In this document: one piece after another, positions 10,571-21,160 of the stretch
Layout of the letters: every line of letters starts with the position of its first letter
How positions within the stretch are numbered: position 1 is the stretch's first letter
NCBI GenBank assembly: GCA_027579435.1
Contig: JANBPK010000708.1
Coordinates: 148,184-212,183 of the forward strand
Length of the DNA stretch: 64,000 bases
Direction of reading: 5' to 3'
DNA from: Candolleomyces eurysporus
Taxonomy: Eukaryota; Basidiomycota; Agaricomycetes; Agaricales; Psathyrellaceae
Notes under the pieces: generated by a model
The model's database searches: none
The model's input: the letters and a program-made list of their open reading frames with translations, nothing else
What the model was told of the DNA's origin: nothing
Made by a program: the position numbers and the translations under genes

Positions 10571-11727
10571 TCAGACGTGAAGCTTGTTGATCAAGTCCTT
10601 AATGTGCTTCTCAGAAAAGATGTTTGACTCTTTGCCGTCCTTCTCCATCGTTTGACTGTACTTCTCCAGTTTAGCTATAGTGCGTTCCACCTGAGCAGGC
10701 GTGTCTTGGACTTCCGTTATGGCCGAGTCAGCTATGAGACAGGGACGTATAGCACAATTAGCCCAAGTTAAACGTCATGTAGACGTGCAGCTCGTAAGGC
10801 AATATACCAATTTCGTTCATCTTTCTCTCCAGCTCCAGCCATAGTTGATCTCGAAGGGTATACTCGGCCTTGAGCTGCTCCATAAGGTTTGCTATATTGG
10901 CCTGTCACAGAGTAAAATGAAAGGCTATGAGCAACTTTGACAGAGGACAGCGAGATATAGTGCATGTTTACGCGAGTTTTCTCGTAAGCATCGACTATTT
11001 CATCATATTCAGCGAGAGTAGCAGCCTCCAAGTCTTTGCAGGCGTCGTTGAAGAATTTAAGGCCCTTTCCGTACGTGACGTCGACGCGTTCGCTGAGCAC
11101 TTTGTGCAGGCCGTGAACATGACGCATAGCAGGTACAAAGGTCTGAGCGATCTCTTGCCTGAGCTCGGCTCTCTTTGCGTCGAGCGGAGCCTGAAGGGAG
11201 TCGACGAGCAGATCAAGCCTATCTTGGTCCGATTCTCTGGGGCTATCAGGTCATCATATGCGATGAGAGCGGGAGGAGAAAGAGCGCAGTCAGTTGGCAG
11301 CCTTTCGCGGGTGGGAAAAGAAGACGGGTGGGTGGCACCACATACCCCTCCTCCATCAGGTCATAGAGAAGCGATTGCTCGGTATCCCAGGTAAAAAGCA
11401 AGTCTGGGTCGTCGCTCGCATCAGAGCGAGTATCAAAGACGTCCTGAACCTGTTGGCCTTCTTCTTCGCGGTGAAAAAGGACGTCGTTCGAGAGGGTCTT
11501 GTCATCCGGTTTGCACGCATGGTGCTCGTGGGAGCGCTGGGGTCGCGATTGCGTGCGTAGAATTTTAGAACATCCGTGATGGATGCGGCCTGGACGAGGG
11601 GTGCTCCCCGCGAGAGGAGGACGTGTCCAGATGTTCTCTTTGCGAGTAGAGCCTGTAGAAACATAATTAAAAACGCAATTGACCGCTGACGGCACTTACG
11701 CATGACTCTGGAGGCAGACAGGGACAT
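10571..11727 (-). CDS. Coiled-coil protein of unknown function
   Basis: Spliced from the ATG at 11727 to the TGA at 10573-10571 (about 275 residues). Exon joins used: a short first exon ending before GTAAGT near 11700; a long exon ending at LLYDLMEEG; an exon from PRESDQDRLDLLVDSLQ to DEIVDAYEKTR; an exon ANIANLMEQLKAEYTLRDQL to KMNEI; and a last exon ADSAITEVQ to DLINKLHV. The N-terminal third is basic and disordered; the rest is acidic/basic heptad-rich sequence typical of coiled coils (QAPLDAKRAELRQEIAQ, QVERTIAKLEKYSQTME). I do not recognise the family; a small structural protein such as a kinetochore or cytoskeletal subunit is possible but unsupported. A decayed copy lies at 6055-6957. 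Confidence 0.65.
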
Positions 11728-11944
11728 TCTGCGGGGAGAAGGAGGAGGAATGGAGAGATGAGGGACAATCAGGGAATTGAAACTCCGCTGATATGGTCGT
11801 CGTTTAGAATTCCTTGTCCGTCGTTTTTCGTGTCAAAGCCGCCATTTTCCTCTGCTTCGTTTCTCTCCTTGTTTCTGCTTTGCAGGCCAACCGCCCTTTC
11901 TCGTTCTTTACCGCCTTCTCTCGCTTTCTCTGTCGGTATCCATC

Positions 11945-12402
11945 ATGAACTCCCGTCCTCACAAAGTCTGCCAGGCCCCTCTTCCTCCCTCTCACAGCCC
12001 TGCTGATACCAGACATTACAGCAATCCATGTCAGAGCTCAAGCTGCGACGGCTGATGGAGCACAACCAGCGGCTACGAGAAGATCTGGCGCGGCCGAGGG
12101 TAAAAGTTAGCGAAGCCAGTGCAAAGTGTGTTCTCTCCAGCCCCTGCCTTCTCACACCCGTATCTCACCCTCTTTATCGTGCAGTCTTATTCGCTATTGC
12201 AAGCAGACGAAAGATCATCTCGTATGTCGCGTTTGCCCCGGCTCTACAGCCCCTGTCGTCCGCGCCTCCGCTCGGGACGCCCCTTTCGAACCTGAGACTT
12301 ACCCTCACTTTTTTCCAGGTGCCTTCGGTATGGGGACCCGTTGGAAAGGGTGAAGATCCCTACGCACCTCCAGCGAAAGGATGCAACTGCAATGTTATGT
12401 GA
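11945..12402 (+). CDS. Heterotrimeric G-protein gamma subunit, copy A
   Basis: Four exons (11945-11965, 12022-12125, 12185-12221, 12319-12402) give 81 residues, the normal size of fungal G-gamma. Key parts are [19 protein letters not shown] (coiled helix that pairs with G-beta), [30 protein letters not shown] (NPF-type conserved block) and a C-terminal CNVM CaaX box for prenylation. Gamma anchors G-beta/gamma to the plasma membrane, in fungi downstream of pheromone and nutrient receptors. The first exon has only seven codons (MNSRPHK); the 56-bp intron behind it is absent from copy B. Copy B lies 0.9 kb downstream in the same orientation. Confidence 0.85.
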
Positions 12403-13273
12403 AGCGTCGCCGTATCTCGAACCAAATGCATCGTGCACCTCCCTCCTCCCCCCCTTTGTCCAAACCCCACCCTTCCCCCGACGACACTGGCCGCAGAGAC
12501 ACANGGCACGGCGCTCGGCTGCAGCACATTTTATCCGGACAGCTTGTTCTCTCGCTTCCCCTTGCACTCGACCGCCTGCCATATACCTTTATCACACCTG
12601 ATACCTCGTCCGCCTCTTNCCCCCCCCACGCTCTTTACCGTCAGCGATAGCCAGAGGGCTTTCACAACATTTTGATCCAGAGGTTTATTCTAATCTACAC
12701 ACAGAGATAGTGGCTAATTTCTCTGTTTCTGTGCTTTCTTGTATATTTTCCGCTCCGTCTTTCGTTTGCGTCAATTTATGCTTAGATACATTGGATGGCC
12801 GCAAAGCATGCTCAACCTTATGGGCAGAGTTCGTACACACGTCTTACACCGTATATATATATCAAAGGAATTGGCAACACGGCGTTATAGGGAGACCACT
12901 GCCCATAGCAGGGTTTATTTGAGTTTAAGGATAGCGTGATGTGGACTGCTGAATTTGGATGCGTTGTTCACATGCCTGCCTGTCAGGGACAACCGCCAAA
13001 ATATCAGCTTCCCATTCCACCACCACCTCTACTCCTNGTGGATNCCCCGTGACGTGCCTGCTTCCGCGCTTTGTCCCTGACCTCGAGCTCATCTCCAGCC
13101 CGACTACTGAGGTAAGGCGCCCTTTGAGACCCTTGCCAGCGCTGGCCGGGCCCGTTACAAAGATCTGACGTTGTTTGTCAACAGTCACAGGTGTCCGACA
13201 CCTTTTCTCTCCCCACGACACCCCCAGTCGAGACCTCTTACCCGTTTCCCCCCTCTCAAAAGCAACATTCACC
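12403..13273. other. Intergenic between the two G-gamma genes
   Basis: Pyrimidine-rich sequence containing the promoter and 5'-UTR of copy B. An unspliced purine/pyrimidine-skewed open frame on the minus strand (12582-12244) is judged spurious. No other signal was recognised. Confidence 0.45.
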
Positions 13274-13666
13274 ATGAGCAACCGTGGCGGCGGTCGACAG
13301 TCAATGTCAGAGCTCAAGCTTCGACGTCTGCTGGAACACAACCAACGGCTAAGGGAGGATTTGGCGAGACCACGAGTGAAAGTGAGCGAAGCTAGTGCAA
13401 GGTACGCATCTGAAACAGCTTTTCCTCGTCCTTTGCATCCCTTTCGTCCCAGTTTCCCAACTTTTTGCTGACTGGGCCCTTCCAGCCTCATCGCCTACTG
13501 CAGAAACACCAAAGATCACTTGGTATGTTGTCGTTGCTGATAGATGTGCCTTCCTCGCTGATCGCTGGCTGCCATTCTCCAGGTACCGTCAGTATGGGGA
13601 CCAGTGGGACGCGCAGAAGATCCGTACGGACAGCAAGCAACAGGAAAATGCTGCTCAATTCAGTGA
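13274..13666 (+). CDS. Heterotrimeric G-protein gamma subunit, copy B
   Basis: Three exons (13274-13401, 13486-13522, 13583-13666) give 82 residues. It shares [29 protein letters not shown] and VPSVWGPVG with copy A; it differs at the N-terminus ([10 protein letters not shown]), in the middle ([12 protein letters not shown]) and in the tail, which ends in two cysteines and the CaaX box CSIQ. The two downstream introns sit at identical codon positions in A and B, showing tandem duplication; the early intron of A is missing here. A terminal Gln fits farnesylation. Either could be the pheromone-pathway gamma; the sequence does not decide. Confidence 0.85.
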
Positions 13667-14815
13667 TCGTTTCGCTGGCCCTGTCCGGAATTTCCTTTTC
13701 TCATACTTGACTGCCCATCACTCCCAACCGCTATACCCTACCCGCCGTTTCCTCCCGTCGAATGTGCCACAGCCTCTCCTCCCCGCCCATTGAGGGTTTC
13801 ACGGGTACTTACAGTATTGTTACCCTATCGCTCGAGACCCCGTTGACCCCCTACACTCACCTACACCTACCATAGACGCCCGTACGGGGGCAGGTTCACA
13901 CATCTGGCATCTTCTTACTTATTTGCTATCCTTCCCAGTCGTCAATATGCTTTGTTTCCTGCACATGCTGTACTACCATCACACAAGTACCTTTTCCACA
14001 ACAAACCCCTCCCCAAGCGACATGCACTGCCCCTCCCTTCCAGCCATCACCGTGACAGCGATTTCTAGGCTCTCTCTTCTTTCACTCGTTTCTTCACTGC
14101 GTTCTGTCTGTTCCCTTTTAGGTGCCGCTGACGACACCTTTTGTCTGTCCTTTCTCACTCCTTTTTTCTTGTTATCTTTATGGTTATCCCTCACCCTTTC
14201 TCCCTCCGCCCTTCCCGCATGCGTGTACATTCTTCCTTTCCTTGGGCCCTTTGGTGCGTGGGTGTAATCGGTGGGAGCGTGCAGTCAGTCAAGTCTTTCT
14301 TATCATTCTTGTGGATTTCGGACGGGAAATCAGTCTGCCTTCTGTCTTTTTCTTTACTTGCTTACTCTCTGCTTGTTACATACTTCTCTTTATCTTCTTC
14401 TTACTCTCGTTTTCGTTATACTCTGGCTTGTACATCTAGGCCGTCTGCTTGGCCAAACACTTCCTTTTCCCATCTCCTCTCCCCCGTATTTATGCGAGTA
14501 ACCCAAAAATCGATACAATTCTTCGAACCAATCGCAGGTGTGAACTACAGCGGGGTGATAGGGATCCCATTAGTGGACCCAAGTACAAGGACGAGGTGTG
14601 TCGGATTAAATAGCACTGAAGCACAGAGGCCTGGGTGCTCTGCATGAATATCGGAGAAACCGAGTGCACTACTTCTGCCTTTCCTTGCCTCCCCCGCTGC
14701 TGTGCCTTGCTTCTTTGATGATGATGGCTATCACGCTGTACGTATGTAGGGCAGGCACATTGTATGCAGTTATTCGGGCCTGTGCCAATTAAAAACATAG
14801 GGGAAAAATGAATTT
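13667..14815. other. Intergenic, CT-rich; no supported gene
   Basis: Long CT-rich plus-strand tracts (13900-14480) give open frames by composition only. A short possible exon ending ISGPKYKDEVCRIK before a stop near 14613 has an AG acceptor at about 14537 but no upstream exon that I could link, so it is left uncalled. Confidence 0.4.
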
Positions 14816-15853
14816 TCACAGCTCGTCAATGAACCTCTTCAAACTAGCTTCTGGGATTGCCCCCCGGAACTGTATTACAGGCGCTCCGTCTCGGAAGGCG
14901 ATCACTGTAGGAAGTGCGGATACCTGGATTGATATGTAGAAGCCGATGGGCGGTAAGGAGGGGGAAAACAAGAGGTAGGGATCGTCGTCAGTGAAATCAG
15001 ATCAGCGGAACTGGCNAGGCAGGGTATATTGAATGAAAGTGTTATTATGCGCCCAACGTCCATCCATCACTTGAGCATATTAAATCCAACTGATCAAATG
15101 AACGCTGAACACAGCCTAGCGTCGCTCTGGATGGCGTCGGGACGGGTGGGGGTAACACACCGTAATCGGAAGAAGGGAGATGAAACTCGGAGGGAAAACG
15201 TTTCGGTGGCGTACCTTGAAATGGGCACCTATTGTTGAACCCTCTTCACTGTCAGTGTCGATTTTGACAAGGTCCAGTGGGAGGCCAGAACCTGACTTAT
15301 TAGGCTCTGCAGTCAACCTTTCGATGAGTGGAGACAGTTGCCGACATGGGCCACACCAGCTGGGAACGAATATGTGTCAGTACGCCGTTGGAAAAAGTCT
15401 GATTAAGTGAAAATGGATAGATGGACGGGCGGATATTCGGGAGGNTAGACAGCTGCTCGTGGTGCGCCGATTTAGACCCGCGTGGTTCATTCCCCACAGC
15501 AGGGTCTANGACNATCTTAGGACACGAACGAGGGGATGCAACGCACTCGGCATAAAAGTCGACGAGCACGATTCGGTCTTTNGTTTCAACGACCTTTTTG
15601 AATGCCTATGATACAAATTTTAATTCAGTCATGGTAAATTCATACGAAACGTCGCAACACCCACCTCGGCATCAGGGTTGGCATACAGAGCGGCTCGAGG
15701 AGCTGTCAAGTGGAAACTCCGAGCANGTCTGCTGAGCATGGCATTATTAGCGTGGTGACCTCTGAGGCCATTGGTAGAGCGCAGCAACTGCGGTCCTGGG
15801 GCCGAGGACAAACGCCCGACAGCAAAAAACAGACGTGCTGAGGAGGAGGCCAT
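14816..15853 (-). CDS. Mitochondrial thioredoxin
   Basis: Four exons (15853-15665, 15605-15547, 15359-15215, 14923-14816) give 166 residues. The first ~60 residues are Ser/Arg/Ala-rich with few acids (MASSSARLFFAVGRLSSAPG, then RSFHLT), a typical mitochondrial presequence. The thioredoxin fold follows: IVLVDFYADWCGPC with the WCGPC redox centre split by a 187-bp intron, DLVKIDTDSEEG, then the cis-proline motif ALPTVIAFRDG and the C-terminal helix SLKRFIDEL. It would reduce disulfides in the matrix with NADPH-thioredoxin reductase. The third intron is unusually long here (291 bp). Single N characters occur in exons 1 and 2 without breaking frame. Confidence 0.9.
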
Positions 15854-16803
15854 GACGGTGAATACAGAGTAAGCGGGNNGCCGGCCCGGTGACAAAATGT
15901 GTTCAAATAACATGGTCACGAGGCTTACGCCGCGAGTGCCACAACTTGGACTTAGCCATGTTCGGCAACCATGACTTGTCGCATCGCTCAGCTCAGCAAC
16001 TTTAACCTGGGGCTTCACACAGCAACCTNACAGGGCTTCACGGAAGGATGCCAAGCCTCTATCCGTGATTCGCCAGTGCGCACTCACTGCCACGATATCC
16101 GTGAATGCCCCACTATTCCGTCATTCTGTTATGGCAACAGTGAAGATTTATCTTTTCTTCACCTTTTTATAACTTTCCATTCTCCCACTCTAGTCTGTTT
16201 TTACTTATGGGTCTGGAGACGCAGGCAGGTACGTGTAACAAGTATTTCGTATGCCGGGTCTGATTNTGATCTTTTGTATTACTTCNTGCGCAGTTACCTC
16301 TCCAACACTCCCACTGGTTATNCTACTAAACAAAGACCCTCTACCTNCAGGATTGTCACTTAATGAGGGACTTCTTCTCTATGTTCTTTCTCGGGTCGTG
16401 AAGGCGAGGCAGTCGCAGCGTCTCAACTGTGACGAGCATCTAGAAGAAGACCTAAAGGTGACTACGGGGGTGGGGCATAGGCGATGCCTGCCATAATGTG
16501 GAATCATGACACATATTCGTCCGTTTGGCCAAGCCATCCTCCAATTATACTTCTCCAATTCAGATTCACGGCTCGCCTTACCATTTGTGGGAATGATGTC
16601 CCTTCGTCTCCAACCCGTTATAAAGGGTGCTAGACGGGCTGAATTGCCTCACTCCCACCTCCCATCCTTTCCTCCTCCTCTCCATCACCCTAGAAACCGA
16701 GCAGAGTGCGTCCCAGTCTCTGTCCTTCACCATTCTTTTGTACTCACCTCGCCTTTCTTTGTAGGCTCGCATTACGATTTTATTTACCCAGATTCACGAC
16801 ACG
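15854..16803. other. Divergent intergenic region
   Basis: Lies between the thioredoxin (-) and the cupredoxin gene (+). Open frames near 15971-16496 contain several N characters and show no family resemblance or splice logic, so none is called. TTATAAAG at 16619-16626 is a possible TATA element but lies ~180 bp before the downstream ATG. Confidence 0.4.
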
Positions 16804-17717
16804 ATGCATTTCTCTTTGGCGCTCGCTGCTCTGGTGCCCTTGGCCGTTTCTGCTGCCGACATCCCAGTCGCTGTTGGTCAGGGTGGCGTAAGTTGATATC
16901 GAATCTCTGTCCAAACGCCGTCTGACCTTTTCTTCTTCAGCTCACCTTCAACCCCTCCAGCGTTACTGCTGCGGAAGGTGACACCATCGTCTTCACCTTG
17001 TAAGTACCCATCTTCCTCAAAGTTGATAAACTGCGCGCTAACGTTGCCATTGTCAACAGCTACCCTAAGAACCACGTTCGTTGTTCTTCCTTTGGTCTTT
17101 TAATACATCATTTAACCTATGTTCCCCATAGACCGTGACACAGTCTTCCTTTGCCACCCCATGCTCCCCATTGGCGGACGGCGAGGACTCTGGCTTCATC
17201 CCTCTCGAAACTACGGACGAGCCGAGGGTGGTGAACTACGTCGTTGAGAACGCCACCGCCCCTCTGTGGTTCTACTGCGCTCAAACTGCCCCCGTCAAGT
17301 AAGCTATTACCTGTTCTCGCTGCTTGACCTCCTCCCCGCTCAACGTTGTTCTCATGATTTCAGCCACTGCACTGGCGGAATGGTCTTCGCCATTAACCCC
17401 AGCGCTGAGCGGACGTTCGAGCAGTTCCAGGTAAGCTGGCTTCTTGCGTTTGTAATACGCCCTCCAGACTGACTGACAATACCATTCCTTCTTAGGCTAA
17501 TGCCCGTAACGGAGGCACAAGTGGTAGCTCCACCACTACCGGTGGAACGAACACCAACACCAACACCAACACCGCAACCAGGACCGGTACCGCTCCCGCG
17601 TCCACCAATACCAATACCGCAGGGGGCGCAGGCAGTGGTGCCATGGAACTTGCTTCTGTTGGTACAGGAGCTGTCCTTGCCCTCGGAGGTCTCGTTGCCG
17701 GCATTTTGTCCATGTAA
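16804..17717 (+). CDS. Plastocyanin-like (cupredoxin) GPI-anchored extracellular protein
   Basis: Six exons (16804-16887, 16941-16999, 17060-17075, 17132-17298, 17364-17430, 17496-17717) give 204 residues. Signal peptide MHFSLALAALVPLAVSAA; cupredoxin core from about residue 20 to 130 with LTFNPSSVTAAEGDTIVFTF, KNHTVTQSSF, FYCAQTAPVNHCTGGM. The His of KNH, Cys of YC, His of NHC and Met of GGM are all present, so a type-1 copper site is possible. A Ser/Thr/Asn linker with a TNTNTNTNT run and a hydrophobic tail (VLALGGLVAGILSM) indicate GPI anchoring. Such proteins are abundant on basidiomycete walls; function is not established. One exon is only 16 bp. Confidence 0.85.
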
Positions 17718-17882
17718 AAGTGATGTTGTGACGATCGTCCCATGTCTTGGAAACGGATATTTTGGAAATGGATATTCACTACTGTATAGTCACGGTTGAC
17801 ATCCGCATCCGTCGAGCGGTGCGCTTAAACACTGTATCATCGAATGGAGGAAAATATACACAAGATGCTCTTATCTATCTCT

Positions 17883-19056
17883 CTAAAGTGCGCGCTGCTT
17901 CATCCTCGCGCTGACAGTCCTGAGACCACTGTACACCTTTCCTGGTGGTGAGCCAAGAATGAGCGAGACGATGGCGTCTCTTGCAATTTTGATGTTTTGG
18001 AAAGAACCCATGATATGGATTTTCCTACGTTGATACATCATCAGATCGAGGGCAACGAAAAAAACAAAAAAACCCCGAGGACTCACGTATCTGCCAAAAC
18101 GATTCGTGTCCGACTCGCATTTTCGATGGTGAACTTTGTCTTGCCGTCTTGACCAGCGATTCGTCCTAGACAGCGGAACAGCCAGTGGATATGTNAANGT
18201 TAGTGTTTGCAGCGACAGCCAAGTGANCGCACCGATCGCCCGAGACAGATGGTCGCCGTGTAGNGTCTTGACATCTTTGATCTCGAATGAATCGAGATAT
18301 AGGTCGTCTAATCGCAGAAGCGCAATNGCGTCCTACAAGTCGAAACGTTCATCAGAATCGCACTGCGTTGCGGGTATCTCGTGTTTCGAGGAAACAGGCT
18401 ACGCACGTTGACGTCGAACCCGAGNGCGTANGCTTTGGCGAAATCAGCGCCCTTTTGGATCGCACCGANGTCCTTGGTGTGTTTTGATGTCTGCAATTCA
18501 GATAACAGATATACCGTCNNAGCTTGTCAGAANAGGGCGCCTAGAAACTGGAAAGAAAAGGTGNACATACCCTCATCTCGATGCACCGCCGTTGNACGTT
18601 CATACGGACTTGCAAACCCAANATTTCGGTAAGAGGTCCAAAGATATTGACCCAATCCTTCTTCAGCGGTGTCATGCGNTGNGGGGGTATTGGNATACGT
18701 CTGGTNTCGGAGCGCAGCAGCGTCTTTTGNGCACTAGCAGAGGCAGGAGGGAAGAGNGGGGCGTTGGTGGNGACAGATGGATCAGCATCGATCATGAGTT
18801 CGTCGTCGTCGTCAGAGNAGGAAGCTTGGGGTGCGGGGAATAGCGTCGAGGAGAAGCCTTCGGGGAGGTCTGCGGTCTCGGTTATGTCGTTCATTTCCAC
18901 NTCGTCGTCGGGCTCATTGTGCCCTGAGGACGAGGGGTCGGCTGCGNCCTTGCTCGTTCCGGGNGTTGGACCTTTTTTTCGGTGGATTTTTCGCCTATTT
19001 TTCTTGTGGGCNGTTGCCTGTTGGGAGGCCTGGGTTGTTGNCAATGAGACGACCAT
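17883..19056 (-). CDS. PNO1: Pre-rRNA-processing KH-domain protein, partner of NOB1
   Basis: Five exons (19056-18571, 18490-18407, 18332-18233, 18165-18087, 18024-17883) give ~296 residues. The N-terminal half is basic (KKNRRKIHRKKG) then acidic and disordered. The conserved part begins RMTPLKKDWVNIFGPLTE and runs through KGADFAKAYALGFDVN, IALLRLDDLYLDSFEIKDVK, GRIAGQDGKTKFTIENASRT, IHIMGSFQNIKIARDAI and the hallmark end LGSPPGKVY, RTVSARMKQRAL. PNO1/DIM2 binds the 3' end of 18S pre-rRNA in the nucleolus and cytoplasm with NOB1. Many N characters (about 15) fall in the first exon; the frame stays open through all of them. Confidence 0.92.
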
Positions 19057-19455
19057 TTTTATTGAGGCGATATGGGAGTTTGAGAGATTGCAGTAACTAG
19101 NCTNGGGGNTCAAGCAAAAATGAGAGCGCGATCAATAGTATTGATTGGTCCTGGTCACATGGCANAATCTCCTTGANCTCTTTCTGTGCGAGTCTCGACA
19201 GCTCTCCCCTCAACTATATTTTGCCCAATTTAATGTTATTCATGTGTTTATGGAGTTTAANAGATTGCGTACATGATTCCGGACGTGAATGAANNNTNNN
19301 NGCTACAGAGATAAGGAGTGTAATGCTAGTTGGGTATGCAAGGCTACAATGCTGAGTGAGNTCAATGAAGAGGACGAATCCGTCATGAATATCGAAAAAC
19401 ATGGATCCAGCCCCGAAAGTNGCTATAGGTCCGTCGATAAAGTGAAAANGGTGGN

Positions 19456-20506
19456 CTATACGGTATTNCGTCGCAGTCCCCGTAGGAATGACGGGCGCGC
19501 ATCCCACATCGATGTCGGGTTCTCAAATGTGTACGGTGTTAGCGCAAATCGTCCCCTGCGGAGGATTTCCATCATTAGGAAGGATACTAAAACCGGATGG
19601 TAAGTTACTTGGNATNTCCAAAATGGGAACAAGAACTCACAAATTATCTCAACGTCCTGAGCGAGAGGATGTGACGAGAATTCTAGATAGTTGGAACCAA
19701 TTCCCGGAAAATGTGTAGGAATAAAAGTAGATTTCGGCGTATAAGAGCTTGGAGANTTTGGTGATTGTGGTTCATCGTCTATTGGGGAAGATGGGGGAGA
19801 GGAGACATTGAACTTCGACGGNGACATCAGGGACAGTTTGGTAGCAAGGGATGGCTTTCGCTTGAGGGAGCTGGAAGAAGTGGGGGAGGACGGTTTGGAT
19901 TTGGACTTCAGTGGAGTAGGAAGTCTTATGCAGTTTTGATGGAAAGACCCTTGAACAGTATCCGTATCATAGTCGAAGAGCTATTGCCGAGGTCAATGAC
20001 ATGGAAAATGAGAAGTCGAAACAAGGACTTACGCAAAGGGAGTCGGCGGTGGCGAGCCAAACATACTCGGTGTCAAACCGTGTTGGAATGGCAAGAACTT
20101 TGGGCATAAAGCGTATTGAGGATGACCCAAACAGCGCTGTGAGAGCACCGACTTTTTCACCGCAAATGGTGATGNTTGGGTGCCGGCCTTTCCACATTAC
20201 ATCGACAAGAGTCTTCCCCGAAGGATCCGAGATTCTTGTCCGCCGAAGGTCGGGGCATTCCTTGGGGTTGGACGACTGAGAATCGCGTTGCTGCCGGGCC
20301 CAGTGCACCGACGAAGTGGAGGANGANGGAGCTGAGGGTGTAAGGACAACGGACGACGTTCCTGAGAAAACCTCAGAACCGGCAGGTGATGGGGTTCTTG
20401 CCAGNTCTGGCAGGAGTTCTGTTGTNATTTCGAATGCCCGCTCGCCCGTGGCGACGTCGATGAGCGACGTGTTGAGCATGTCGGGGGACGTAAATCGGAG
20501 CAGCAT
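19456..20506 (-). CDS. DUF6593 domain protein
   Basis: Three exons (20506-20033, 19980-19641, 19586-19456) give 314 residues. The start MLLRFTSPDMLNTSLIDVAT, the central DVMWKGRHPNITICGEKVG, then VLAIPTRFDTEYVWLATADS and the C-terminal LMMEILRRGRFALTPYTFE match the pattern I recall for the basidiomycete DUF6593 family. A Ser/Pro-rich insert (KSKPSSPTSSSSLKRKPS) separates two conserved halves. No signal peptide or catalytic motif is visible; function unknown. It is divergent from the SAP/kinase gene with a ~650-bp spacer. Isolated N characters do not break the frame. Confidence 0.7.
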
Positions 20507-21160
20507 GATTGTGGATGGGAAGATATCAGCNGGGGGGGAGAATGACAGGCCATTTCTTAAGTATCACGACGGGGGCGAACGAAACCTGCCTCAAATTGGG
20601 GGAAGGCTTATGCTTTCCCGATTGAGAATTTCGTTTGTTTGAGAGCGAATTTGGCCATTGCTACGAATTGTCCATTTCTGGGCTCAAAGGAATGGATTGG
20701 AAGTATACAAGTCTGCGTCCTCATTCCAAAGGGCGTCATCANNATGCGTTTCACGTCCCCCGACGGGTCACGGNGGATATGCCTGGCCTTGGAGCGGATA
20801 ATCGTTCAAGGAAATGAGCGCAGGGTCTAACCAGGGTCGTCGGGTCGTGAGCCGCATGTCTGATGGCATCACGGCTTCTCCGGCCAGCCCTGTGTACACC
20901 TTTGATCATGTGATTCAGTTTGCCACCTGTGTTTGCTTGTGCTTGTGTTGATCTGTGGCCGTAGACAAAGCAGAAAGTGAACATCGACAGCAACGACGAG
21001 CTCAACGACGACGAAGGACCGCCCGCAACGGCGACGACATTCAAGCCATCAACGGTGAAGATACGCCTCAAGGATATCGCCATAGAACATCACTTGCGCC
21101 TTCAGTGGCTCGAGGGCTGATTCTAGCTCCTATAGATCCCCATACTTTGGCCCCCAGGTT
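20507..21160. other. Divergent intergenic region
   Basis: Holds the upstream regions of the DUF6593 gene (-) and the SAP/kinase gene (+). An in-frame stop near 21083 upstream of 21161 bounds the kinase frame unless an upstream exon is spliced in. Confidence 0.45.

Noticed and set aside
12244..12582. 112-codon minus-strand frame over the G-gamma A end
   Set aside because: Antisense shadow of G-gamma A and its CT-rich 3' flank.
14490..14620. Possible terminal exon (ISGPKYKDEVCRIK then stop) downstream of G-gamma B
   Set aside because: An acceptor AG exists but no upstream exon with matching phase was found; G-gamma B already ends in a proper CaaX box and stop.
16251..16496. Short plus-strand frame with several N characters between thioredoxin and cupredoxin genes
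   Set aside because: Cannot be joined to other exons, and several N characters make the frame unreliable.
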